Origin: Archangium violaceum
GTDB taxonomy: Bacteria; Myxococcota; Myxococcia; Myxococcales; Myxococcaceae
Assembly (NCBI RefSeq): GCF_016887565.1
Contig: NZ_CP069396.1
Span: forward strand, 12,444,001 to 12,508,000
Length of the DNA: 64,000 nucleotides
Direction: 5' to 3'
This document shows positions 42,598 through 50,134 of the stretch, piece by piece. The position numbers were made by a program, and so were the translations under genes. Under the pieces are notes generated by a model, which worked only from the letters and a program-made list of their open reading frames with translations, did no database searches and was not told the DNA's origin. Positions within the stretch are counted from its first letter, which is position 1, and every line of letters begins with the position of its first letter.

Positions 42598-42681
42598 GTA
42601 TCCGCTCGGCGGAGCGGTGCAGCGAGGAGACGGAGATATGGTAGGGGGCGCGTCGTCTGGTTCGACCTGGAGGAGCAGTGC

Positions 42682-44358
42682 TCAGGTCGTCGCGGGCGAG
42701 GCAGAGAAAGCCTGCGCGGCGGCCTGGCGCGCGGCTCTCCACATGGGCGGTAGCAGTTCCTCGAGTCGGCGCTGCGGCCAGCCCTGGGAGAGCTTCTCCA
42801 GCACGTCGGCCATGTACGCCCACGGGTCCACTCCAGCCAGCACGCAGGTGGCCACCAGCGTGTACACACACGCGGCGCGCTCGGCTCCCGCGTCACTGCC
42901 GGCGAACAAGTAGTTCTTCCTGCCGACAGCAATCTCCCGCAGCCGCAGCTCCGAGGCGTTGTTGTGCAAGGGCAGGCGCGCATCTTCCAGGAAGCGGCTC
43001 AAGGGCTTCCACTGGTTGATGGCGTAGAGACACGCTCGTGCCAGCGGACTCTTCGGCGGCTCCCGGTTGTAGGTGTCGGCCACCCAGCGCCCCAGTTGCT
43101 CGGTAACGGGGCGCGAGAGGGTGTCACGCCTGCGCAGCCGCTCGGCCTCGTCCACCTGCTGCTCGTCGGCTTCTCGCTCCACCTCGAAGAGCCGGCCGAT
43201 GAGCCAGAGCGGCAGCGCCGCTCGTGTGTCCCCGGCTTCCAAGGCCTCCACGAAGTAGCGCCGGCAGTGGCTCCAGCACCCCACCTCCACCGCGGTGGCA
43301 CCCTCGCGAGTGAAGAGCTTGTCGTAGCCCTTGTACCCGTCCACCAGCAGCCAGCCGCGGCGCTCGTCCAGGAAGGACAGCGGCCCCTCCTGCTTCCAGT
43401 CCGGCGTGTACACGAAGGCCGCCCAGGTGGTGTCCCCGAGGTACACCCACATGTGCCCGCGCTTGAGTCCGTTGGGGTGCTCCCTGTCGAGCACCTTCAG
43501 GTGCGTGTCGTCGCTCTGCAGCACGTGCGAGGCCAGCGCCCTGCGGCCCACCTCCCGCGCCAGCGGCTGGAGGAGGTCGGCCCCCGCCGCCACCCAATCC
43601 GAGAGCGTCGAGGTGCGCAGCTGCACGCCGTGGCGCGCGTAGAGGCCGCTCAGCCGGTGCAGCGGCAGGTGGTCCTTGTATTTGGACACCAGCACGTGCG
43701 CCACCAGACCCGGCCCGGGCAAGCCCCCCTCAATCACCCTGTCGGCGGGAGGTGCCACCACCAGTCCGTCACCACACGGCCGGCAGGCGTACTTGGGACG
43801 CACCTCCTCAATCACCTTGAAGTGGCCGGGCACCCACTCCAGCGTCTCGCTCTTCTCCTCGCCACAGCGCGTCTTGTCCCGCCCGCACGCCTCGCACCGC
43901 AGCGCCTCGGGCGCTGGCTGGTGGACGCGCTGCTCGCGCGGCAGGTGGGAGGGCAGCGGGCGGCGCCCGTGTCCCTTGCGCTCCTTCTTTCGTGACTCCT
44001 TGTTGGGCGGCTCGGCCGGGGGTGGGGCGCCCTGCGCGACGCCAGCCTCCCCGGCGCCAGGCCTCGCCGCCTGCGCCTGCTGAGCACCAGCGTCCTCCTG
44101 TCCCAGCTGTGTCAGAAACAGCGAGAGTTGCTCGGCCGACAGCTTCTCGCTGGTGCGGCCAAACCGCTGGCGCATCGCCTTGCGCAGGCGCAGCTCCAAC
44201 TCGGTGTTCTTCTCCACCATTTGCGTCAGCAGCCCCACCACCAGCTCAATGGCCTGCTCCTCCTGGCCCTCGGCCAGCAGCCCCCGCAGCAGCGCCGCCA
44301 CGCCGTGCACATCCGTCGTCTTCTTGCCGGGGGCCTCGCCGCTCATGATACGGGACAT
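42682..44358 (-). CDS. tnpC: IS66 transposase TnpC
   Basis: A 558-residue DDE transposase. A leading helical region (LELRLRKAMRQRFGRTSEKL) is followed by a zinc-finger segment (CEACGRDKTRCGE), a conserved central part (YKDHLPLHRLSGLYARHG) and the catalytic core: LQSDDTHLKVLD, LVDGYKGYDKLF and NNASELRLREIAVGRKNYLF, where the acidic residues form the DDE triad. Length and motifs match full IS66 transposases. An alternative ATG at 44346 gives a slightly shorter protein. It is the third gene of the element. Confidence 0.96.
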   Translation of the reverse strand: MSRIMSGEAPGKKTTDVHGVAALLRGLLAEGQEEQAIELVVGLLTQMVEKNTELELRLRKAMRQRFGRTSEKLSAEQLSLFLTQLGQEDAGAQQAQAARPGAGEAGVAQGAPPPAEPPNKESRKKERKGHGRRPLPSHLPREQRVHQPAPEALRCEACGRDKTRCGEEKSETLEWVPGHFKVIEEVRPKYACRPCGDGLVVAPPADRVIEGGLPGPGLVAHVLVSKYKDHLPLHRLSGLYARHGVQLRTSTLSDWVAAGADLLQPLAREVGRRALASHVLQSDDTHLKVLDREHPNGLKRGHMWVYLGDTTWAAFVYTPDWKQEGPLSFLDERRGWLLVDGYKGYDKLFTREGATAVEVGCWSHCRRYFVEALEAGDTRAALPLWLIGRLFEVEREADEQQVDEAERLRRRDTLSRPVTEQLGRWVADTYNREPPKSPLARACLYAINQWKPLSRFLEDARLPLHNNASELRLREIAVGRKNYLFAGSDAGAERAACVYTLVATCVLAGVDPWAYMADVLEKLSQGWPQRRLEELLPPMWRAARQAAAQAFSASPATT

Positions 44359-44394
44359 GAGCCACGGCCCGGCCCCTCAACGCAAGAGGTTTTC

Positions 44395-44766
44395 TCAGAC
44401 AGGTGACTCCAGGGGTGGGGGCTGCCAGCGCGGCCGACGGACGCTGGCCTTCAAATCAATCCCCTCCAAGAGCAGGGTGAGCTCCACCGCCTCGAGCGTC
44501 ACGGCGCCCGTGTCCTCCGGCAGCGGGTGCGGCAGGCGGAAGCTGCCCTTCTCCAGCCTCTTGGAGAAGAGACAGAAGCCCCCGGAGTGCCACCAGAGAA
44601 TCCTCACCATGTCGCGCGTGCGGTTGAAGAAGACGAAGAGGTGTCCACTCAGGGGGTTTTCTTTCAGCACCTCTCTCGTCAACAGGGAGAGCCCGTCGAA
44701 GGACTTCCTCATGTCCACCGGCCGCGTGCACAGGTGGATTCGCACCGAGGCGGGCAGCGTCAGCAT
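44395..44766 (-). CDS. tnpB: IS66 accessory protein TnpB
   Basis: A 123-residue protein with the full IS66 ORF2 pattern: RIHLCTRPVDMRKSFDGLS, then LFVFFNRTRDMVRILWWHSG, then FCLFSKRLEKGSF. TnpB is required with TnpA and TnpC for IS66 transposition, though its exact role is unsettled. The start overlaps the end of tnpA by 7 bp. Confidence 0.96.
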   Translation of the reverse strand: MLTLPASVRIHLCTRPVDMRKSFDGLSLLTREVLKENPLSGHLFVFFNRTRDMVRILWWHSGGFCLFSKRLEKGSFRLPHPLPEDTGAVTLEAVELTLLLEGIDLKASVRRPRWQPPPLESPV

Positions 44767-45140
44767 GCTTCCTCCAACGCCCTCACCAACCGCGCTACCT
44801 CCCCCGCGTCGAAACCCGGCTCCACCCTGATGCGCCGACCCCTGTCCAGCACCACCTCCATGCTGGCTGGGCCCGCCGGTGCCTCCCTCGCTTCCCTCGA
44901 CGGCGTCGCTGCAACGCGCACCGGGACGAACGAGAGCGATGGACCCGTCTCCTCGGCTCGCCGCTTCTTCCACCACCTCAGCCGCTGTGCACCCAGGCCA
45001 TGGCGGCGGGCGAACTCCGCCACCGACAACCCGCTCGCCTCACAGGCCTCAAGCACCGCCTGTGCCTCGGCCTCCGTCCAGTAGTTGCTTGCCGCGGCCC
45101 TCGCCAGCTTTGCGTCCATTTCTGTCGTGTTGCGTCCCAT
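44760..45140 (-). CDS. tnpA: IS66 accessory protein TnpA
   Basis: A 126-residue protein. The N-terminal helix-turn-helix (WTEAEAQAVLEACEASGLS, then VAEFARRHGLGAQRLRWWKK) would bind the element ends; the C-terminal part (PASMEVVLDRGRRIRVEPGF) matches the usual IS66 ORF1 tail. It is the first gene of the element, 73 bp from the right end, and overlaps tnpB. Confidence 0.95.
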   Translation of the reverse strand: MGRNTTEMDAKLARAAASNYWTEAEAQAVLEACEASGLSVAEFARRHGLGAQRLRWWKKRRAEETGPSLSFVPVRVAATPSREAREAPAGPASMEVVLDRGRRIRVEPGFDAGEVARLVRALEEAC

Positions 45141-45221
45141 GTCGACACCTCCTGGAACGCGACCCTGAACGGCTCCTCCCCCACTCGGAAGGTGTGGTCC
45201 GCCGAGCGCTTACTCTAGAGC

Positions 45222-46662
45222 AGGTCGGGGCAAGCTCCGCATCTCCTATCACTGGTTGAATTCGTCCCTCAACTGCGATGCCTCGGACGAATCCTCTTTC
45301 GTGTGGACGTTTGTGAAGCTGCGGGATGGGGTGGTTGCGCTGTCGCCCAAGAACGCGCCTAATGGAAAGACGCTATACGTAAGCGTGCGAGACGACGCGA
45401 ATTGGTACGTGCAAGCGCAGGCGCCATACTCGAACGATTGGATTACTTCGGCTCAGCGTGACGAGGAACTGCGTGTCGTGGGGACTGGATTCTGCTCCAT
45501 CGCACTTGAGGGCTTCAACGAGCGTTACATTGCTGTCGGGGAAGCACCTGATAGCGACGGCGGTCATACGCGCTTCCGAGTCCGCAGCGTGAACCGCGTC
45601 TTGGTGGAGCAGAGCGTCTTCTTCGTCCAGAATATCAGGCTCCTCCAGACCGACCTTGAATTCGACCAGAACTACACCGTGACGATCGAAGAGCTCCTTG
45701 AGGTCGCCAAAACTGCGGGTCTCACGCTGACGAGAGATGACGCCTCGCGCCTACAAGCTGCATTTCCTGCCTTGAATGCCGACGTTCTGGCAAAGCAGGC
45801 ACAGTCTGGTTCGTGCCGGATCCTTACGGGAGCAACCGGTCTCACCATAGGTGGAGTAGTCGGCGCGCTCATCTTTGGATCGGCCGGTTTCCTCATCGGT
45901 GGGCCACTAGGCGCCATGCTGGCTGCGGGAATAGGGGCAGCAGCCGGCGGCAACATCGGCATGGGTGTTGAGGTCACGTCGGAGGTCATGTCGAAGGAAA
46001 CGCCTGCTCCGGCTCATGTGGTCGACTCCAAGCTCCAGCACGTCGCTAGCACGAAGGTGACTATCACCCCAGTCGGAGGACCATACAAGAACCAGCACTG
46101 GGATGAGGACCTTATGCGCCTCACAAAGTTTCCTCGCATCGGCGATGCAGACTTCGACAAGGCGGGGATCCTGATGCCTCCCACCTCTGGCAACGTCGCC
46201 CAAGTGTATTATCCAGCCTCCAAGACGACCGGATCATATCCCAAGGATATCGAGAAGTTTGGCAAGATGACCAGATTGGAGATGGAAGATCTGTATAAGG
46301 TGATTTTTGTCGTCGCGAAGCTGGACGATGGAAAGTTCCAGCTGCGGCTGCACCCTGATCGCCCTTTGATCAATACTAAGGACCGACCGAACCACAGTCA
46401 GCTAACAGATGGTCACCGGGCTTGGGCCCTGCTTAGCTCGACGAAAGAGCAGGAAGTGTACGCCGCAGGGGAGATGTATGCAACCGTGGCAGGCGTCATC
46501 AAGGGGCTAACGGCCAAGACTGGTCACTACTGGGATAAGTCGTCGTCCTTCAACTCTAATGTCTATGCGACCACGCGCAGGATGCTCACTGCCCTCGGCT
46601 ATGACATCAGTGGACTGCTAGAAGGAGACAGGTTCTGGGATTGGTTCAACGGTGAGCCGTGA
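45222..46662 (+). pseudogene. 3' part of toxin-like gene: beta-trefoil-like region, glycine-zipper, novel C-terminal domain
   Basis: 480 codons remain in frame after IS66; an internal TTG at 45256 could allow translation of a truncated product. The first 125 residues have beta-trefoil-like repeats (DGVVALSPKNAPNGKTLYVS, GTGFCSIALEGFNERYIAV), as in fascin or lectin domains. A strongly glycine-rich hydrophobic segment follows (TIGGVVGALIFGSAGFLIGG and on), of the kind that packs in membranes. The C-terminal 250 residues (PRIGDADFDKAGILMPPTSG, LRLHPDRPLINTKDRPNHSQ) match no family I know. Base composition is lower in G/C than the flanks. A secreted effector is plausible; function is not shown. 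Confidence 0.65.
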
Positions 46663-46684
46663 TCGGAGACGGCGAGGCCTGGGG

Positions 46685-47372
46685 CATGTCTGACGGAGCG
46701 TTTTCTGCAGAGGTTCCGCCGAGTTCGGGCATGCCCTCGGCATCGTCACCGGAAGGCGCTCGCTCTCTCTCAGGAACAGACCTGCGCAAGGCGTTTTCAG
46801 CATGAACCAGCGGCACAAAGGGGAGCTATCGTCATCACTTGAAGCCCCGCTCCTCCTGAACCCTACGATCGCAACGCTCGCAGATCAGGCGGACGTTGCT
46901 TTCAACGTACCCGCCCACAGCATTGAAGCGGTCGAGCACGCAGTAGCGTTTGGGCAGAGTCTCTCGACAAAGTGGGCAGAGGTTACCCTGCCGTGCCCGC
47001 ATACGCTTCTTCAGCGCGCGCCGTGGATTTGGCTTCTTCCGCTCGTCGTAACTGAGTTCCTTGGCGACCTTCCGCCGCAAGGCGAAGAGTAACTCTTCAT
47101 CTCCGCTGGCGAGCCGGTTGAGCTCAGCTCTCACGCTGTCGAGAAGTTCGTTGGCGAGCGCCAACTCATCGCTGCTCAGTTGCCGGTTTGGCATGTGCCC
47201 TTCCACGAGAGTGAATGTCCCGCTTATTAATCCAGGCGCTGTCTGACGGCTCAACCGACCTGGGTCGAAGCAAGCAGACAGGCGTCGGCGGAGCACCGCC
47301 TCCGAGGGGAGTCAGCCCGAGGACATGCCCGAACTCGGTGGAACCTCTGCAGAAAACGCTCTGTCAGACACG
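46685..47372. mobile_element. 0.69-kb mobile unit with 49-bp inverted repeats and an HNH gene
   Basis: 46685-46733 and 47324-47372 are inverted copies, 46 of 49 bp identical (each contains GAGCGTTTTCTGCAGAGGTT). The 7-bp CCTGGGG occurs just outside both ends (46678-46684; 47374-47380), as a target duplication would. Between them is one gene, an HNH-like protein. There is no transposase, so the unit would depend on one supplied elsewhere, or the HNH protein takes part itself. Confidence 0.7.
46835..47194 (-). CDS. HNH-like treble-clef protein
   Basis: A 119-residue protein, start ATG at 47192-47194 (MPNRQLSSDELALANELL). After a helical N-terminus the C-terminal half has a treble-clef zinc site: CPLCRETLP, then CVLDRFNAVGGYVESNVRLI, then CERCDRR. 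The spacing matches HNH endonucleases of a class often annotated near restriction genes, but the catalytic first His is replaced (LDRF) and the last His is Asp. It may be a nuclease of a divergent type or a DNA-binding relic. It is the only gene inside the inverted-repeat unit. Confidence 0.72.
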   Translation of the reverse strand: MPNRQLSSDELALANELLDSVRAELNRLASGDEELLFALRRKVAKELSYDERKKPNPRRALKKRMRARQGNLCPLCRETLPKRYCVLDRFNAVGGYVESNVRLICERCDRRVQEERGFK

Positions 47373-47658
47373 TCCTGGGGCCGATACCCCCTGCCGCAGC
47401 GGCTCCGGCACAGGAACCCGGCAGCGGGAGCGAGCTGCATGTTCAGGACGGCCACGGGAGCGGCGAGCACCACAGCACGGGTGTCTAGCGACGGGAGGTG
47501 GGCAGCCCCCGCCATGTTGCACGTATGTCGCAGGAGCCTGCGGAATGACCTGGAACGGGGCGGGACAGGAGGGGACGCGGCGGGATATCGACTCCCAAGC
47601 ATTCCGGGCGGTTGCGAGGTAAGGGCGCGATTCTGCTGGGAGTTTCGCACCGCCCGGC

Positions 47659-47683
47659 GCGGGTTCGATTCCCGCCGCTTCCA
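47659..47683 (+). repeat. tRNA 3'-end-like segment, site 3
   Basis: A T-arm (stem GCGGG/CCCGC, loop TTCGATT) followed by the acceptor strand CGCTTCC and A, without the matching 5' acceptor GGAAGCG in the preceding 100 bp. It lies about 310 bp beyond the HNH unit and closes the second accessory block. Confidence 0.65.
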
Positions 47684-47689
47684 ATAAGG

Positions 47690-47944
47690 GACCTCAAGAG
47701 CGCCTTCGTGCTCTTCAGTTCCGCTCAGGGGGGCACACGCGCGGACGCCGACGACTTCTTCACCGTCCGGCTCTCGGCCGCCGACAAGGTGGAGATAGAC
47801 ATGGGCGGCTACTGCAACAACAACATGGAGGTGGGTGGACTGCCCGCCGCGGCTCCGGCTCACACCGTGGTGCTCTCCTCTGCTGTCCAGCTCGCAGGTG
47901 CACAGTGGACAGAGCAGTGGCGAGACCAACTTCACCTCCGATGA
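47690..47944 (+). pseudogene. Remnant open frame beside tRNA-like site 3
   Basis: About 85 codons (LKSAFVLFSSAQGGTRADAD, DDFFTVRLSAADKVEIDMGG) that read as protein but begin at the tRNA-like segment without a start site. No family is recognised. I regard it as the C-terminal rest of a gene cut by the integration. Confidence 0.3.
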
Positions 47945-47960
47945 CATCATCGGGTCCTGC

Positions 47961-48424
47961 TCAAGCCGCTCGAGCCGCGAACACCCCGGCGCGCAGTCCA
48001 ACCCGCTCCAGGTAGTCGTTCAGGGCCGCGAGCTCGTGCTGGGTGACCACCGCGCCGACGTAGCCGTCCGGCCGCACCAGCACCCAGTCACCCGGCTCCA
48101 CCCCGTAAGCCCGCTGGAAATGGCCCTGGGCATCGACGATGTCACCGCGCGGTCCGACGGCATGGATGTGCAGATGGGGGCGCGGGGGGGGAGTGCCGAG
48201 TCGCGAGCCGTCTCGTAGCCGAGCAACGTCCAATGGGGACCCTGGAAGAGCTTGAAGAGCCGGGTGGGCAGTCCAGCGCTTCCGAGGACGGGCGCATCCG
48301 GTGCGCGCGCTCCCGCCCGGATGCCTTGCGTGCGTGAGGGGCTCGGCAGGGACAAGGACGAGTTCGGGTAGCCGAGATCCAACTGCTGACCTCGCGGCCC
48401 CGCCGCCTGTCGCCCTCCTGGGCT
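47961..48424 (-). pseudogene. C-terminal remnant of an FAD-dependent aromatic monooxygenase, frameshifted
   Basis: Two frames together encode the thioredoxin-like C-terminal domain of PheA/TfdB-type hydroxylases: GARAPDAPVLG and LFKLFQGPHWTLLGYE in one, LHIHAVGPRGDIVDAQG, FQRAYGVEPGDWVLVRPDGY and VGAVVTQHELAALNDYLERV in the other. The shift lies near a run of eight G (48184-48191), so either a mutation or a base-call error. The FAD-binding part is missing; the sequence starts at a junction with a Sit-like fragment. Confidence 0.7.
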
Positions 48425-48590
48425 GCTCACCGCTCCCACCACGAGCTCCGGGGCCGACAGGACGCAAACCCCGACCCCCAGGGCAGCGGCACCGGCAGAG
48501 GCAACCGCGCATCGCCCCGTGGTGTCGTGAAATTCGATCCGGTCATGGTCGAGGGCATGAAAGCACCGCTCCGCCAGTTCGGGCCAGGGC
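48425..48590 (-). pseudogene. Internal fragment of a Sit-like lipoprotein gene
   Basis: About 55 codons (WPELAERCFHALDHDRIEFH, DTTGRCAVASAGAAALGVG) closely matching the middle of the lipoprotein at 34287-35096; a long stretch of DNA (around 48510-48580) is almost identical to 34845-34915. Neither the lipobox nor a C-terminal toxin is attached. Confidence 0.75.
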
Positions 48591-48673
48591 GCAACGTGCC
48601 CAGATGGAGACCCGGGGGGAGGTGTTCTCCCAGGGCACGCCGAGCCTGGAGGGCGGGCGGCAAGGCCCCCCGT

Positions 48674-48955
48674 TCAGGAGTCGTCGGGACGGCCCGCCGC
48701 GACGCCGCGCACGGTGTGCACCGCGGCATCCACCTCGGCGAGGATGCGGCGCGCGTGGGTGAGGAACGCCTCGCCCGCGGGCAGCAGGCGCATGCCCCGG
48801 GGGGTGCGCTCGAAGAGCGGCGCGCCCAGCTCGTCCTCGAGCGACAGGATGTGACGGCTGAGTGGCGGCTGGGACAGGTGGAGCCGGCGCGCGGCGCGGC
48901 CCACGTGGCCTTCCTCGGCCACCGCGACGAAGGATTGGATGTGCGTGAGGCTCAC
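48674..48955 (-). CDS. Truncated LysR-type regulator (DNA-binding half only)
   Basis: A 93-residue protein starting at GTG 48955. It contains the full LysR winged helix-turn-helix (SFVAVAEEGHVGRAARRLHL, SQPPLSRHILSLEDELGAPL, FERTPRGMRLLPAG) and the start of the linker helix, then stops. The 200-residue effector-binding domain of normal LysR proteins is absent, and the DNA beyond the stop is a patchwork of fragments. It is divergent from map. Without the effector domain it could still bind DNA constitutively, or it may be dead. Confidence 0.75.
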   Translation of the reverse strand: MSLTHIQSFVAVAEEGHVGRAARRLHLSQPPLSRHILSLEDELGAPLFERTPRGMRLLPAGEAFLTHARRILAEVDAAVHTVRGVAAGRPDDS

Positions 48956-49043
48956 GCCCCCCAGTCTAATGCCTCTGCGGGCCCGCGCTCCATGCGGATA
49001 CAGCATTGGACGCCACGCGCGGGGCGCCGCCATCTTGCCCGCC

Positions 49044-49817
49044 ATGGGCATTCCATTGATGAAGGACGGCGAAATCGAGCGGCTGCGCCTGGCGGGACGG
49101 GCCGCCGCGGGCACGCTCGCCTATGTGGCGTCCAAGCTGGCACCGGGCATCACCACGGCGGACATCGACGCGTGGGTGCGCGAGGACACGGCCCGGCGCG
49201 GGGGGACGCCGAGCCAGTTGGGCTACAAGGGCTTTCCGGCGGCGGTCTGCACCAGCCGCAACCACGTCGTCTGCCATGGCATCCCCCGCCCGGACGAGCG
49301 GCTGATGCCCGGGGACATCGTCAACGTGGACGTCACCACGTGCCTCAACGGCTTTCATGGCGACACCTCGGCCACGTTCCTCATCGGCGAGGTGTCCGCC
49401 GAGGCCCGGCACGTGGTGGACGTCGCGCGGCGGTGCCGGGACGCGGGCATGGCCGTGGTGCGCCATGGCGCGAAGCTCGGCGACATCGGCGCCGCCATCC
49501 AGCAGCTGGCCCACCAGGAGGGCTGCAGCGTGGTGTCCGAGTTCGGCGGCCATGGCATCGGCCACCAGATGCACGGGCCGCCCCATGTGTCCCACGTGGG
49601 AAAGAAGGGCACGGGCATCACCCTGCGCTCGGGCATGGTCCTCACCATCGAGCCCATGGTGAACCTGGGCCGCGCGGACATCCGCGTGCTTCCGGATGGG
49701 TGGACGGTGCTCACCGCGGACGGCAGCCTGTCGGCCCAGTTCGAGCACACCGTGCTCATCACCCGCGATGGATACGAAGTGCTCACCCCCCCGCCCGAGG
49801 ACTTCCGGAGCGCGTGA
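49044..49817 (+). CDS. map: Methionine aminopeptidase, type I
   Basis: A 257-residue cytoplasmic enzyme that removes the initiator methionine from nascent proteins. The start is MGIPLMKDGEIERLRLAG. The substrate His (NHVVCHGIP), metal ligands (DIVNVDVTTCLNGFHGDTS, GHGIGHQMHGPP, LTIEPMVN, FEHTVLIT) and overall length match type Ia/c enzymes. The second metal Asp is in HGDTS. No zinc-finger extension is present. It is separate from ribosomal-protein operons, suggesting that it is one of several map paralogues. It is intact amid the surrounding fragments. Confidence 0.95.
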   Translation: MGIPLMKDGEIERLRLAGRAAAGTLAYVASKLAPGITTADIDAWVREDTARRGGTPSQLGYKGFPAAVCTSRNHVVCHGIPRPDERLMPGDIVNVDVTTCLNGFHGDTSATFLIGEVSAEARHVVDVARRCRDAGMAVVRHGAKLGDIGAAIQQLAHQEGCSVVSEFGGHGIGHQMHGPPHVSHVGKKGTGITLRSGMVLTIEPMVNLGRADIRVLPDGWTVLTADGSLSAQFEHTVLITRDGYEVLTPPPEDFRSA

Positions 49818-49846
49818 GCGGCCCCGGCCACTGGTAGAAGGGCCCC

Positions 49847-49927
49847 ATGGACCTGTGCTTCATCGACCCTTCCCACCCCCTCTACCCCCAGGAGCTGGAG
49901 CTGCGCTACCAGGCGCTCCGGGCATGA
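49847..49927 (+). pseudogene. N-terminal stub of a GNAT acetyltransferase
   Basis: 26 codons (MDLCFIDPSHPLYPQELELR then YQALRA and stop) match the start of GNAT-family N-acetyltransferases of the type often found beside map. The reading frame is cut at about 49,925, exactly where the IS91-type end C begins. Confidence 0.65.
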
Positions 49928-50010
49928 GGGGGTGTAGGCCTGTTGGCTGTAGCTCCTCGAGCCTCAACACCACGCGGCATGGGGTGGCCCTCGCGCTGGG
50001 GCCAGGCGCG
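49928..50010 (-). pseudogene. IS91-type transposase 3' end, fragment C
   Basis: The minus strand reads TRLAPARGPPHAAWC and stop (stop at 49964-49966), followed by about 36 bp shared with the region beyond fragment D (GGTGTAGGCCTGTTGGCT). It truncates the GNAT gene. Confidence 0.65.
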
Positions 50011-50134
50011 TAGCGCTCGTGTTTCTTGTGGCCGAGCTGTCCACCGGGACGCCGGAGCATAGGAAGGAGAGAAGGCATGTGGAGGGGAGGCCGCTGACAA
50101 GGGCCGCCCTGCACGAAGCACGCGGAGCCGTGCC

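Larger units (their letters stand above)
42598..45213 (-). mobile_element. Complete IS66-family insertion sequence
   Basis: A 2,616-bp element. The ends are inverted repeats starting GTA and sharing CGCTCGGCGGA (14 of 16 bp matched), in line with the GTAAGCG ends of IS66. Perfect 8-bp target duplications TCTAGAGC flank it (42590-42597 and 45214-45221). It carries tnpA, tnpB and tnpC, all intact, on the minus strand. The perfect duplication suggests recent insertion. Confidence 0.95.

Noticed and set aside
42682-44087. Several plus-strand frames opposite the IS66 transposase
   Set aside because: They are antisense to an intact tnpC with all catalytic motifs.
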